Assembly (NCBI RefSeq): GCF_029894125.1
Contig: NZ_JARXYZ010000001.1
Span: forward strand, 372,001-436,000
Length of the DNA stretch: 64,000 nucleotides
Reading direction: 5' to 3'
DNA from: Kitasatospora sp. MAA19
Lineage (GTDB): Bacteria; Actinomycetota; Actinomycetes; Streptomycetales; Streptomycetaceae
Below the pieces are notes generated by a model. The model was given only the letters and a program-made list of their open reading frames with translations. It had not been told where the DNA came from and did no database searches. The position numbers and the translations under genes are program-made. Positions within the stretch are counted from its first letter, which is position 1. Each line of letters starts with the position of its first letter. Below, one piece after another: positions 25,301 through 34,251 of the stretch.

Positions 25301-27784
25301 ATGACCGGGCGCAGCGAGGAGCGGCCGCCGGGCCGCGGTGAGAACCGGCCGGGCGCCGAGTCGCCGTCCGGCGACTGGTACGTGGCCGACACCTACGCCC
25401 AGGACCCGTACGCGGCCGACGCGTACGGGAACCCGCAGGCCGGCCAGGACCCGTACGGCCTGCGGGCCGACCGGCCCGCGACGCCGCAGCCGCCGGCCAC
25501 CGCGTACGACGTGCCGCCGCAGCTGCCACCGCACGGCGGCGGCTACCCGACACCGGTGCCGCCAGCCCAGTTCCCGTCGCCGGCGCCGTTCCCGTCACCG
25601 GTGCCGCCGGTGCAGCCCGGCTGGGACACCCCCGCGCAGGCCGCCTGGCAGGAGGCGCCGGCTCCGGCCGGCGGCGGCCAGTGGGGCGGCCAGGAGCAGC
25701 CCCGGCAGCAGTGGGAGCCGGGCCCGGCGCACGCGACCTGGGACAGCGAGACCACCGAGTACGTCGGGGTGGACGCGCTGTTCGGCGGCCACCCGGCGCA
25801 CGCCGCGGCCCAGCCGCCGGCGCCCCAGCCCGCCCCGATTCCGCCGATGACGCCGCCGGGCGCTCCCGTGCCCCCCACCGCCGGGCCGCCGGTCGCCCCC
25901 GCGCCGTACCCGCCGGTGGGCGGCTACCCGGGCCAGCAGCCGCCGCACGGCGCTCCGGACGGGTACCACCCGTACGTGCCTCCGATCGAGTTCGACCCGC
26001 CGCTCTCCGAGGAGGAGGCCACCATGCAGGTGGCCGCCGTGGCGGTGCCGCCGGCGGTGGAGCCGCTGGCGGACATCGTCGCCGACGAGCACGCCGCCCA
26101 GCAGGCGCCCGCGGCCGAGCCCGCCCCGGCGGCCGGCGGCGGCAAGGTCGCGAGCCTGCTGAACTCCAGCGCGATCATGGCGGCCGGCACGCTGGTCTCC
26201 CGCGGCACCGGCTTCGTCCGGACCATGGTGATCACCGCGGCCATCGGCGTCGCCGTCATGGGCGACTCGTACAACGCCGCGTACACCCTGCCGACCCTGC
26301 TGTACATCCTGATCGGCGGCGGCGCGCTGAACGCGGTCTTCGTGCCGCAGCTGGTGCGCAGCATGAAGAACGACGAGGACGGCGGCACCGCGTACGCCAG
26401 CCGGCTGCTCACCCTGGTGATGGTCGGGCTCGGCGGCGTGGTGTTCCTCGCGGTGCTCGGGGCACCGCTGCTGGTGCAGCTGATCTCGCACCCGATGATG
26501 GAGAACGCGGCCCGCGCCGAGACCACGGTGGCGTTGGCCCGGTACTGCCTGCCGACCATCTTCTTCATGGGCGTCCACGTGGTGATGGGGCAGATCCTCA
26601 ACGCCCGCGGCCGGTTCGGCGCGATGATGTGGACCCCGGTCCTGAACAACATCGTGGTGATCTTCACCTTCGGCGCGTACATCTGGGTGTACGGCGGCTA
26701 CGACGGCACGGGGGTGTCCCCCGAGACCATCTCGCCCGAGGGCGTCCGGCTGCTCGGCCTCGGCACCCTGCTCGGCCTGGTCGTCCAGTCCCTGGCGATG
26801 ATCCCGTACCTGCGGTCGGCCGGCTTCCGCTACCGGCCCCGCTTCGACTGGCGCGGCCACGGCCTGGGCAAGGCCGCCCGGCTGGCCAAGTGGACCTTCT
26901 TCTTCGTGCTCGCCAACCAGGCCGGCTACCTGGTCATCACCCAGCTGGCCACCGCCGCCGGCAGCGCCGCCAAGACGGGCGGCCACGAGGGCGTCGGCCT
27001 CGCGGCGTTCTCCAACGCCCTGCTGATCTGGCAGCTCCCGCAGGCCGTGATCACCGTCTCGATCATGAGCGCGGTGCTCCCCCGGCTCTCCCGGGCGGCC
27101 GCCGACGAGGACGCCGGCGCCGTCCGCGACGACCTGTCGTACGGGCTGCGCACCAGCGCGGTGGCGGTCGTCCCGGGCGCCTTCCTGTTCCTGTCGCTCG
27201 GCCCGGCGATCGGCCGCTCGATCTACGCCGTCGGCGGCGGTGACCGGGCCCTGGACAACGCGACCAACGTCGGCCTGATGCTCTCGGCCTTCGCGCTCGG
27301 GCTGATCCCGTACTCGGCCCAGTACGTGATGCTGCGCGGCTTCTACGCCTACGAGGACACCCGGACTCCCTTCTCCAACACCGTCTGGGTCGCCGTCTGC
27401 CAGGCCGGGTTCTCGCTGGTCTGCTGGTTCACGCTGCCCGCCCAGTGGGCCGTGATCGGGATGGCCTTCGGCTATGGTCTGGCCTACGCCGTCGGAGTGG
27501 CGGTCGCGCTGCCGAAGCTGAAGAAGAAGATCGGCGGGCTGGACAGCAAGCGGATCGCCAGGACCTACAGTCGGCTGGCCACCGCCTGCGTGCCGGCCAC
27601 GGTCGTCGGCCTCGGCGTCAGCCTGGCGGTCCAGCAGGTGCTCGACGGTTGGATGGGCAGCGTGCTCTCCCTCGTCGCGGCCGGCGGCCTCCAACTGGCG
27701 GTGTTCGTGTTCATCGCGAAGCGCCTGCGGATCGAGGAGCTCAACGCCATGCTCGGCATGGTTCGCGGCCGGCTGGGCCGCTGA
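25301..27784 (+). CDS. murJ: lipid II flippase MurJ (MviN core) with long N-terminal extension
   Basis: Integral membrane protein of the MOP superfamily that flips lipid II across the membrane for peptidoglycan synthesis. Residues 1-280 are a Pro/Ala/Gly-rich disordered cytosolic region. The MviN core begins near 282 (KVASLLNSSAIMAAGTLVSRGTGFVR) and contains about 14 hydrophobic segments to the end at 827. Unlike mycobacterial MviN, no pseudokinase or discoidin domain is fused at the C-terminus; those are encoded by the next gene. ATG with GAAGAGGTGAC upstream. It follows the DUF6049 gene closely and is probably co-transcribed. Confidence 0.94.
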   Translation: MTGRSEERPPGRGENRPGAESPSGDWYVADTYAQDPYAADAYGNPQAGQDPYGLRADRPATPQPPATAYDVPPQLPPHGGGYPTPVPPAQFPSPAPFPSPVPPVQPGWDTPAQAAWQEAPAPAGGGQWGGQEQPRQQWEPGPAHATWDSETTEYVGVDALFGGHPAHAAAQPPAPQPAPIPPMTPPGAPVPPTAGPPVAPAPYPPVGGYPGQQPPHGAPDGYHPYVPPIEFDPPLSEEEATMQVAAVAVPPAVEPLADIVADEHAAQQAPAAEPAPAAGGGKVASLLNSSAIMAAGTLVSRGTGFVRTMVITAAIGVAVMGDSYNAAYTLPTLLYILIGGGALNAVFVPQLVRSMKNDEDGGTAYASRLLTLVMVGLGGVVFLAVLGAPLLVQLISHPMMENAARAETTVALARYCLPTIFFMGVHVVMGQILNARGRFGAMMWTPVLNNIVVIFTFGAYIWVYGGYDGTGVSPETISPEGVRLLGLGTLLGLVVQSLAMIPYLRSAGFRYRPRFDWRGHGLGKAARLAKWTFFFVLANQAGYLVITQLATAAGSAAKTGGHEGVGLAAFSNALLIWQLPQAVITVSIMSAVLPRLSRAAADEDAGAVRDDLSYGLRTSAVAVVPGAFLFLSLGPAIGRSIYAVGGGDRALDNATNVGLMLSAFALGLIPYSAQYVMLRGFYAYEDTRTPFSNTVWVAVCQAGFSLVCWFTLPAQWAVIGMAFGYGLAYAVGVAVALPKLKKKIGGLDSKRIARTYSRLATACVPATVVGLGVSLAVQQVLDGWMGSVLSLVAAGGLQLAVFVFIAKRLRIEELNAMLGMVRGRLGR

Positions 27785-28091
27785 TCCACCGCACCAACCG
27801 ACCGGACGAGCGGGCGCCCTGACCGGGCGTCAACCGGAGCCACCGGCTCCTCCGCCCGTCCGGCCGGGTGTCGGGCCGCCGCCCGCGCCCGGATCCGCCC
27901 GGGCCGCCAGATGGCGGCCCGGTGTCGGGTCTGCACCACATCTCTCCACCGTCATGCAACCGAGCAGGCCCTTCAGCGGTCGTACTCGGTGGAGAAGAGT
28001 GGGCACAATTGTCCTGGAGCACGGGACCGCCAACCCGCGGGCTCCAGCGACTCTCTCAGGCCGGGGCGACACAAGGGGAGGCAGGACCACG
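27785..28091. other. 307-bp gap between murJ and the pseudokinase gene
   Basis: Contains a compact hairpin at 27900-27921 (GGGCCGCC AGAT GGCGGCCC), which could end murJ transcription, then a less GC-rich stretch (27945-28020) likely to hold the promoter of the pseudokinase gene. The ribosome site AGGGGAGGCAGG lies just before the GTG start. No gene was seen. Confidence 0.55.
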
Positions 28092-30158
28092 GTGGCTGAT
28101 GGCACCAAGGCGGTCGTCGACACGTCAGCAGCTGACGCGGCGGCGGACGAGGCCGCACTGGCCGCGGCGATCGACGAGCTCGCGGGCGGGAAGACCGCCC
28201 CTGCGGGCGACGCCGGCGCGCCCTCTCCGAACGCCTCCACGGACGCCTCCACGGACCCCGAGCAGGGCTCCGCCCCGGACACCCCGGTGACCGCCGACGC
28301 GGACGGCGCTGCGGATCCCGCTGCGGATCCCGATGCGGCCGCGGAAACGGCGGCCGACAAGGACGCGGAGGCCGTCACGGAGGCCGTCACGGAGGCCGGA
28401 AAGGGCGCCTCCGGCGGCGAGGAGACCTCGGAGATCACCGCTCCGCTCTCGGTCCACGAGATCGCCGCTGAGCTGGCCGCGGGCACCGCCCGGCGCAAGC
28501 CCGCCGCCCCGGAGCCTGCGCCGGCCGCCAAGCGCCGCCCCACCGACCCGCAGCCCACCGTCGACCCGCGCGACACCGCCACCCTCCCGCGCACCCTCCC
28601 CGCCCCGCTGCGGCACAGCGGCGACAAGATCGGCAACCGGTACCGGCTGGAGGAGTGCATCTCCCAGACCGAGACCTTCAGCAGCTGGCGCGCGGTCGAC
28701 GAGAAGCTGCGCCGGGCCGTCGGCGTCCACCTGATGGCCTCCGGCCACCAGCGGGCCCGCAAGGTGCTGGCCGCCGCCAAGTCCGCCGCCCTGCTCGGCG
28801 ACCCGCGCTTCGTCCAGGTTCTGGACGCCGTCCAGGAGGGCGAGCTGGTCTACGTCGTGCGGGAGTGGCTGCCGCACGCCTCCGACCTCGCCAAGCTGCT
28901 CGCCGACGGCCCGATGGAGCCGCACGCGGCGTACCAGATGGTCCGCCAGGTCACCGACGCCGTCGCCGCCGCCCACCGGCGCAGCCAGGCCCACCTGCGG
29001 CTCACCCCGCGCTGCGTACTGCGCACCGACAGCGGCCAGTACCGGATCAACGGCATCGCGGTGGACGCCGCGTTGCGCGGGCTGCCCGCCGACGAAGGTG
29101 TCGAGGACGCCCAGCGCGCCGACACCCGAGCGATCGGCGCACTGCTGTTCGCCGCGCTCACCCACCGCTGGCCCTACCCCGAGGACCGCTACGACCTCCA
29201 GGGCCTGCCGAAGGACCTCCAGAACGCCGCGCCGGACCAGGTCCGCGCCGGCGTCCACAAGGGCCTGTCGGAGCTCGCCGCGCGGGCCCTGTTCGACCAC
29301 CCGCCGCATCACGCCGAGCCGATCACCACTCCGGAGGAGCTGGCCCGGGCCATCTCGCTGATGCCCCGCATCCGCCAGCCCGAGCCCGAGCTGCCCGTCT
29401 TCCCGACCCCGCCCCGGCACAACACCCACGCCCTGCCCACCGCGCCCATCCCCAACCGGGTGGCCGACCCGGCCGTCGCCCCGCTGCCGGCCTCGTCCCG
29501 TCCGACCTCGACCCGGCGCACCCGGCGGCGGCTGCGCCGGGTGGTCAAGGCGACCGCCTGGACGGTCGCCCTGGGCGCGATCGGCATCGCCTCCTGGCAG
29601 TTCGTCGACACCCTGCGCAACAACCAGGGCGCCGTCGCGTCCCCGCTGCCCTCGGCGAGCAGCGCCTCGGTGACCCCCCACCCCACCACGCACACCCCGG
29701 TGCCGATCCCGATCAAGGAGGCGCTGTCGTACAACCCGCTGGGCGACGGCCCCGACGGCAACGACAGCATCGGGAAGGCCGTCGACGGCGACCCGAACAC
29801 CAACTGGACCACCCAGTGGTACAACGACCAGCTCGGCCCCAAGCCGCCCGCCCTCAAGTCGGGTACCGGTCTGCTGATCGACCTCGGCTCGCCGCAGGCC
29901 GTCAGCTCCGTGAACGTCCAGTTCGTCGGAAACCACACGGCGGAGCTCCGGGTGCCCAACGCCGCGGCCGCGGCCGACCCGAAGGGCGCCCCGATCGGCG
30001 AGTACACCCTGCTCGGCAAGAAGAGCGGCACCGCGGCCGACTTCACCCTCGACAGCCCGGTCACCACGCGTTACGTCATGATCTGGCTGACCAGCCTGTC
30101 GAAGGATTCCGACGGCAGGTTCCGTGGCCACGTCGCCGAGGTCAAGGTCTCCGGCTGA
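28092..30158 (+). CDS. membrane pseudokinase with extracellular discoidin-like domain (MviN C-terminal counterpart)
   Basis: Protein of 688 residues. Residues 1-175 are an acidic, Ala-rich disordered region. A protein-kinase-like fold follows, about 183-440, beginning IGNRYRLEECISQ. The catalytic positions are lost: GVHLMA near 209 has no VAIK lysine, HLRLTPRCVL near 301 replaces HRDLKPxN, and there is no DFG. A membrane helix is at about 485-505 (TAWTVALGAIGIASWQF). The extracellular C-terminus (about 545-688) resembles F5/8C discoidin domains (DGDPNTNWTTQW, GLLIDLGSPQAVSSVNV). In M. tuberculosis the same parts are fused to MurJ as MviN, where the pseudokinase recruits FhaA after PknB phosphorylation. 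Here they form a separate gene after murJ. GTG start after GGGGAGG. Confidence 0.87.
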   Translation: MADGTKAVVDTSAADAAADEAALAAAIDELAGGKTAPAGDAGAPSPNASTDASTDPEQGSAPDTPVTADADGAADPAADPDAAAETAADKDAEAVTEAVTEAGKGASGGEETSEITAPLSVHEIAAELAAGTARRKPAAPEPAPAAKRRPTDPQPTVDPRDTATLPRTLPAPLRHSGDKIGNRYRLEECISQTETFSSWRAVDEKLRRAVGVHLMASGHQRARKVLAAAKSAALLGDPRFVQVLDAVQEGELVYVVREWLPHASDLAKLLADGPMEPHAAYQMVRQVTDAVAAAHRRSQAHLRLTPRCVLRTDSGQYRINGIAVDAALRGLPADEGVEDAQRADTRAIGALLFAALTHRWPYPEDRYDLQGLPKDLQNAAPDQVRAGVHKGLSELAARALFDHPPHHAEPITTPEELARAISLMPRIRQPEPELPVFPTPPRHNTHALPTAPIPNRVADPAVAPLPASSRPTSTRRTRRRLRRVVKATAWTVALGAIGIASWQFVDTLRNNQGAVASPLPSASSASVTPHPTTHTPVPIPIKEALSYNPLGDGPDGNDSIGKAVDGDPNTNWTTQWYNDQLGPKPPALKSGTGLLIDLGSPQAVSSVNVQFVGNHTAELRVPNAAAAADPKGAPIGEYTLLGKKSGTAADFTLDSPVTTRYVMIWLTSLSKDSDGRFRGHVAEVKVSG

Positions 30159-30201
30159 GCGGAGGCCCGCACACACCGGACGGCGGAGAGGGGGGGCAAG
30201 G

Positions 30202-30927
30202 GTGACGACGGCGGACGACGACGCGGTGTTGCTCGCCCGGCACGTCGCCGGCGACCCGGACGCCTTCGGCTTCCTGGTGAACCGCCACCGCGACCGGCTC
30301 TGGGCGGTCGCCCTGCGCACCCTCGGCGACCGCGAGGAGGCCGCCGACGCCCTCCAGGACGCCCTGGTCTCCGCCTTCCGCGCCGCCCCCGGCTTCCAGG
30401 GCCGCTCGGCGGTCACCACCTGGCTGCACCGGATCGTGGTCAACGCCTGTCTGGACCGCGCCCGGCGCAGCGCCACCCGCCGCACCACCCCGCTCGACGA
30501 GGACCCGCGGCGCCTGGACACGCTGGTCGGCGCCGCCGAGCCGGCCGACTCCCCGGTGGTCCGGGCCGAGGTCCGGCGCGAGCTGACCGCGGCGCTCGCC
30601 GAACTGCCCGCCGAACAGCGGGCCGCGCTGGTCCTGGTCGACATGCAGGGCTACCCGGTCGCCGAGGCGGCCGAGCTGCTGGGCGTCCCGGTGGGCACCG
30701 TGAAGAGCCGCTGCGCCCGGGGCCGGGCCCGACTGCTCCCGCTGGTCCGCCACCTGCGCGAGAACGGCGGCGGAGCGGATGTTTCACGTGAAACACCGGA
30801 CGGCCCCGGCCCGGCCCGGCCCTCACGGCGGAGCGCACCGGGGAACCCTACGGACACCCGTACCGTCACAGGGACAGGCCCGAACACCGGTCGGACGGTT
30901 CTGGAAGGAGACGCGAGCACGCGATGA
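30202..30927 (+). CDS. sigM: ECF RNA polymerase sigma factor SigM
   Basis: ECF sigma factor of 241 residues. Region 2 is at about 15-75 (DAFGFLVNRHRDRLWAVALR, TTWLHRIVVNACLDRAR) and region 4 at about 130-185 (VAEAAELLGVPVGTVKSRCARGRARL). The GTG at 30202 follows a purine-rich GGAGAGGGGGG. The name rests on family and on synteny with mycobacteria (mviN, sigM, anti-sigma, trxB, trxA). Odd: after region 4 there is a disordered tail of about 50 residues, and its start overlaps a perfect parS, read in frame as VSRET. The stop overlaps the ATG of the anti-sigma gene, so the two are translationally coupled. Confidence 0.9.
   Translation: MTTADDDAVLLARHVAGDPDAFGFLVNRHRDRLWAVALRTLGDREEAADALQDALVSAFRAAPGFQGRSAVTTWLHRIVVNACLDRARRSATRRTTPLDEDPRRLDTLVGAAEPADSPVVRAEVRRELTAALAELPAEQRAALVLVDMQGYPVAEAAELLGVPVGTVKSRCARGRARLLPLVRHLRENGGGADVSRETPDGPGPARPSRRSAPGNPTDTRTVTGTGPNTGRTVLEGDASTR
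30781..30794. promoter_or_regulatory. parS: parS site 3, inside sigM
   Basis: Perfect GTTTCACGTGAAAC lying within the sigM coding sequence, downstream of region 4, about 12 kb from oriC. Confidence 0.93.
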
Positions 30928-31856
30928 CGGCCCACCTCTCCTCCCCCGGCACCCCCGGCCCCGCAGGGGCCCACCCCTCCGTCGACGAGCTCGCCGACCT
31001 CGCCGAGGGGCTGATCGAGTCCGCCGACGCCGCCGACGCGCTGCGGCGGCACCTGGACGGCTGCGCCGAGTGCCGCGAGACCACCGACGCGCTCGGCGAG
31101 GTCCAGGCGCTGCTCGGCGCCGTCGAGACCCCGCCGATGCCCGCCGACGTCGCCGCCCGGTTGGACGCCGCCCTCGCCGCGGCCGCCACCGCCCCTGAGG
31201 CGGTGCAGGCCACCCGGAACACCCCCGCCGCGGGCTCCCGGGCCATCACCCCGGCCCCGCCCTCGCGGGCCGTCAGGGCGCCCTCCGCGCCCCCGGCCCG
31301 GCCCACCGCACCCACCGGCCCGGGCCGCCCGCGCCCCCGGCGGCGGCGCGTCGCCCTGCTGCTCGGCGCGGCCACCGCCCTGGCCGCGATCGCCCTCGGC
31401 GGGGCCCTGCTGGTGCGCCCGGCCGACCAGGGCGACCGGCATCCGGCCGCGGCCGCCGGCGCGCCCACCGGGACCGGTGCCGCGCACAGCGCCCGCGCCG
31501 ACCAGGCCGCGGGCGCCGGCCCCGTCTTCCGGGACGATGACCAGCTGGCCGACCAGGTCCAGCAGCTGCTGGCCCACGCGGGGGCCACCCCCGGGCTGCG
31601 CCCGACCGGGCCCGCCAAGCCCTCCGCCGCGCCGCCCGCCGAGGGACGCCAGGAGCTCACCACCCAGGCCTCCCCGCCGGCCTGCCAGGCCCCCGCCGAG
31701 GGCACCCCGCTGGCCACCGACCACGGCAGCTACGCGGGCGCCCCGGTCGAGGTGCTGGTCTACCCGGCACCCGGCCGACCCGGGTTCGCGGACGTCTACC
31801 TGCGCTCCCCCGACTGCGGGCCGGTCGTGCTGCACCGCACCGTCCCCACCCGTTGA
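30924..31856 (+). CDS. ZAS-type anti-sigma factor (partner of SigM)
   Basis: Membrane anti-sigma factor of 310 residues. The N-terminal zinc-finger motif is HLDGCAEC (H43, C47, C50), the H-x3-C-x2-C core of ZAS domains that hold ECF sigma factors. An Ala/Pro-rich linker and one membrane helix at about 143-164 follow, then an extracellular region of about 145 residues with a Cys pair (SPPACQA, SPDCGP). Its ATG overlaps the sigM stop by four bases, which couples translation and supports the pairing. Signals that release SigM may be sensed outside the membrane; this is inferred from topology. Confidence 0.87.
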   Translation: MTAHLSSPGTPGPAGAHPSVDELADLAEGLIESADAADALRRHLDGCAECRETTDALGEVQALLGAVETPPMPADVAARLDAALAAAATAPEAVQATRNTPAAGSRAITPAPPSRAVRAPSAPPARPTAPTGPGRPRPRRRRVALLLGAATALAAIALGGALLVRPADQGDRHPAAAAGAPTGTGAAHSARADQAAGAGPVFRDDDQLADQVQQLLAHAGATPGLRPTGPAKPSAAPPAEGRQELTTQASPPACQAPAEGTPLATDHGSYAGAPVEVLVYPAPGRPGFADVYLRSPDCGPVVLHRTVPTR

Positions 31857-31953
31857 CCGCCCGATCCCGTCCGACCGGCCCCGGTTCCCATGCGATCGAC
31901 GACCAGGGCGCCACGCCGCTCCCGCAGTGCGGGCAGCTGGTACTGATCCGCCT

Positions 31954-31981
31954 GGGAATGCGAGACACTGGTCAGTCGTTG
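31954..31981 (+). promoter_or_regulatory. SigR-type promoter of trxB-trxA
   Basis: GGGAAT (-35) and GTT (-10) separated by exactly 18 bp, the consensus of the thiol-oxidative-stress sigma factor SigR, about 70 bp before trxB. SigR control of trxBA is established in S. coelicolor. Confidence 0.8.
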
Positions 31982-32050
31982 TCCCGGGCGGCGGAGCAGG
32001 ACCGCCCTCCCCGCACCTAGCGCGGGTCGCGATGCGAACCAGGAGATGCA

Positions 32051-33016
32051 GTGAGCGACGTCCGTAACGTGATCATCATCGGTTCCGGCCCGGCCGGCTA
32101 CACGGCCGCGCTCTACACGGCTCGGGCCTCCCTGAAGCCGCTGGTCTTCGAGGGGGCCGTCACCGCCGGTGGCGCCCTGATGAACACCACCGAGGTCGAG
32201 AACTTCCCGGGCTTCCGGGACGGCATCATGGGCCCCGAGCTGATGGACAACATGCGGGCCCAGGCCGAGCGCTTCGGCGCCGAGCTGATCCCGGACGACA
32301 TCGTCGCGGTCGACCTCACCGGTGACGTCAAGACCGTCACCGACTCCGAGGGCAACGTGCACAAGGCGCGTGCCGTGATCGTCACCACCGGCTCCCAGCA
32401 CCGCAAGCTGGGCCTGCCGAACGAGGACAAGCTGTCCGGTCGCGGTGTCTCCTGGTGCGCCACCTGCGACGGCTTCTTCTTCCGCGACCAGGACATCGCG
32501 GTGGTCGGCGGCGGCGACACCGCGCTGGAGGAGGCGACCTTCCTCTCCCGCTTCGCCCGCAGCGTCACGATCATCCACCGCCGGGACAGCCTGCGCGCCT
32601 CCAAGGCGATGCAGGAGCGCGCCTTCGCCGACCCGAAGATCCGCTTCGAGTGGGACAGCGCGGTCGAGGCCATCCACGGCGACCCGAAGCTGAGCGGCGT
32701 CACCCTGCGCGACACCACCACCGGTGAGACCCGCGAGCTGGACGTCACCGGCCTCTTCATCGCGATCGGCCACGACCCGCGCACCGAGCTGTTCAAGGGC
32801 CAGCTGGACCTCGACGGCGAGGGCTACCTCACGGTCGAGGCGCCCTCGACCCGGACCAACATCCCGGGCGTGTTCGGCGCCGGCGACGTCGTGGACCACA
32901 CCTACCGCCAGGCCATCACGGCCGCCGGCACCGGCTGCTCCGCCGCGCTGGACGCCGAGCGGTACCTCGCCGCGCTGGACGACCTGGAGGCCAAGGCCGC
33001 CGCCGTGGCGGTCTGA
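32051..33016 (+). CDS. trxB: thioredoxin-disulfide reductase
   Basis: FAD- and NADPH-dependent enzyme that reduces thioredoxin in the cytosol. The 321-residue protein has the FAD motif [18 protein letters not shown] near the N-terminus, the redox pair C136-A-T-C139 in [11 protein letters not shown], and the NADPH motif [14 protein letters not shown] start with AGGAG upstream. It is preceded by a SigR-type promoter and followed by parS site 4 and trxA, so both genes respond to disulfide stress. Confidence 0.97.
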   Translation: MSDVRNVIIIGSGPAGYTAALYTARASLKPLVFEGAVTAGGALMNTTEVENFPGFRDGIMGPELMDNMRAQAERFGAELIPDDIVAVDLTGDVKTVTDSEGNVHKARAVIVTTGSQHRKLGLPNEDKLSGRGVSWCATCDGFFFRDQDIAVVGGGDTALEEATFLSRFARSVTIIHRRDSLRASKAMQERAFADPKIRFEWDSAVEAIHGDPKLSGVTLRDTTTGETRELDVTGLFIAIGHDPRTELFKGQLDLDGEGYLTVEAPSTRTNIPGVFGAGDVVDHTYRQAITAAGTGCSAALDAERYLAALDDLEAKAAAVAV

Positions 33017-33067
33017 CCTCCGCGCCCCTCGCGCCACCGACCGATCCCCCGCGGGGGTGTGGCACCT

Positions 33068-33081
33068 GTTTCACGTGAAAC
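33068..33081. promoter_or_regulatory. parS: parS site 4, between trxB and trxA
   Basis: Perfect GTTTCACGTGAAAC in the trxB-trxA gap, about 10 kb from oriC. Confidence 0.93.
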
Positions 33082-33169
33082 ACCCCCGCCCCGGCCAGGC
33101 CGAAACAGAACGGGCCCGCCCGTTGTTGACCTGGCAGCAGCCCTCTCCGTCCGAACCCGAGGAGTACCC

Positions 33170-33496
33170 GTGGCCGGCGCCACCACCACCGTCACCGACG
33201 CGACGTTCCAGGCCGACGTCCTGGACAGCGACAAGCCCGTGCTGGTCGACTTCTGGGCCACCTGGTGCGGCCCGTGCCGTCAGGTCGCCCCGATCCTGGA
33301 CGAGATCGCGGCCGAGAACGGCGACAAGCTGACCATCGCCAAGCTGGACGTGGACGCCAACCAGGCGACCGCCGCCCAGTACGGCGTCATCTCGATCCCG
33401 ACCCTCATCCTCTACAAGGGCGGCGAGCCGGTGAAGTCCATCACCGGTGCCCGTCCGAAGGCCGCGCTGCTGCGCGAGCTGGACGGCTTCATCTAG
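33170..33496 (+). CDS. trxA: thioredoxin
   Basis: Classic 108-residue cytosolic thioredoxin with active site W32-C33-G-P-C36 in [11 protein letters not shown] and the cis-proline segment [12 protein letters not shown]. The GTG at 33170 ([11 protein letters not shown]) has GAGGAG upstream. A longer frame would start with the translated parS and is rejected. It is the second gene of the trxB-trxA operon and is followed by a strong terminator. Confidence 0.97.
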   Translation: MAGATTTVTDATFQADVLDSDKPVLVDFWATWCGPCRQVAPILDEIAAENGDKLTIAKLDVDANQATAAQYGVISIPTLILYKGGEPVKSITGARPKAALLRELDGFI

Positions 33497-33516
33497 GTCG
33501 ACAGGTCGTCGACCGA

Positions 33517-33557
33517 ACGGCGGCGGGGCTCTCCACACCGGGGAGCCCCGCCGCCGT
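33517..33557. terminator. terminator between trxA and the GNAT gene
   Basis: Stem ACGGCGGCGGGGCTC / GAGCCCCGCCGCCGT with a short loop, between convergent trxA and GNAT genes. Confidence 0.82.
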
Positions 33558-33587
33558 CGTTTCCGCGCCCGCCGTCGGTTCCGCACC

Positions 33588-34205
33588 CTAGAACGGCCGC
33601 AGCGCAGGCTCCTTGCGTCCCCCGCCGAGCAGCCGCTCCAGCGCCACCTCGACATCGCCCCGCCAGGAGAGCGTGGTCCTCGCCTCCAGCCGCAGCCGCG
33701 GGTAGCGGTGATGCGGCCGGACGGTCTTGAAGCCGACCGCGAGCAGATGGTCGGCCGGCAGCACACAGCCGACCGGCTCCGGCCCCGCGGAACCGAACGC
33801 CTCGATCGCCCGCACCCCGCGCCCGAGCAGGTCCTTGGCCACGGTCTGCACCAGCACCCGGCCGAGCCCCTGCCGCTGGTAGCCCGGCAGCACCCGGCTG
33901 ACCATCAGCTGCACGGCGTCCGGTGAGACCGGACTGGTCGGGAAGGACTGCGACCGGGGCACGTAGGCGGGCGGCGCGTACAGCACGAAGCCGGCCGGCT
34001 GGTCGTCCACGTAGACGATCCGACCGCAGGAGCCCCACTCCAGCAGCACCGCGGAGATCCACCCCTCCTTCTCCAGCTCCGGCTTCCCGGACTCCACCGC
34101 CGCCCTCCCGCTGACCGGATCCAGCTCCCAGAACACACAGGAGCGGCAGGTCGTCGGCAGGTCGGCGAGGTTGTCCAGGGTCAGCGGAGCGATCCGGCGT
34201 CCCAT
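33588..34205 (-). CDS. GNAT family N-acetyltransferase
   Basis: GNAT-fold protein of 205 residues. The ATG at 34205 (MGRRIAPLTLDN) follows GAGGAGGTGCG. The N-terminal part has CRSCVFWEL, and the acetyl-CoA segment is VLPGYQRQGLGRVLVQ (R/Q-x-x-G-x-G/A type). The C-terminal half carries FGSAGPEPVGCVLPADHLLAVGF. The substrate is unknown. It lies between trxA and parB, where mycobacteria have cwlM and other genes; no amidase is present here. Its promoter must overlap or adjoin the parS-bearing inverted repeat, so ParB loading could affect its expression. Confidence 0.83.
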   Translation of the reverse strand: MGRRIAPLTLDNLADLPTTCRSCVFWELDPVSGRAAVESGKPELEKEGWISAVLLEWGSCGRIVYVDDQPAGFVLYAPPAYVPRSQSFPTSPVSPDAVQLMVSRVLPGYQRQGLGRVLVQTVAKDLLGRGVRAIEAFGSAGPEPVGCVLPADHLLAVGFKTVRPHHRYPRLRLEARTTLSWRGDVEVALERLLGGGRKEPALRPF

Positions 34206-34251
34206 GCCCCGCACCTCCTCCTCGTCACGGTCGAGCATGCCCCCACAGACG

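Noticed and set aside
28125..30644. 839-codon minus-strand frame opposite the pseudokinase and sigM genes
   Set aside because: Same shadow effect; composition is unlike a real protein and it spans two well-supported genes.
33059..33169. N-terminal extension of thioredoxin
   Set aside because: It would begin with the translated parS (VSRET), and the GTG at 33170 has a good ribosome site and yields the standard 108-residue protein.
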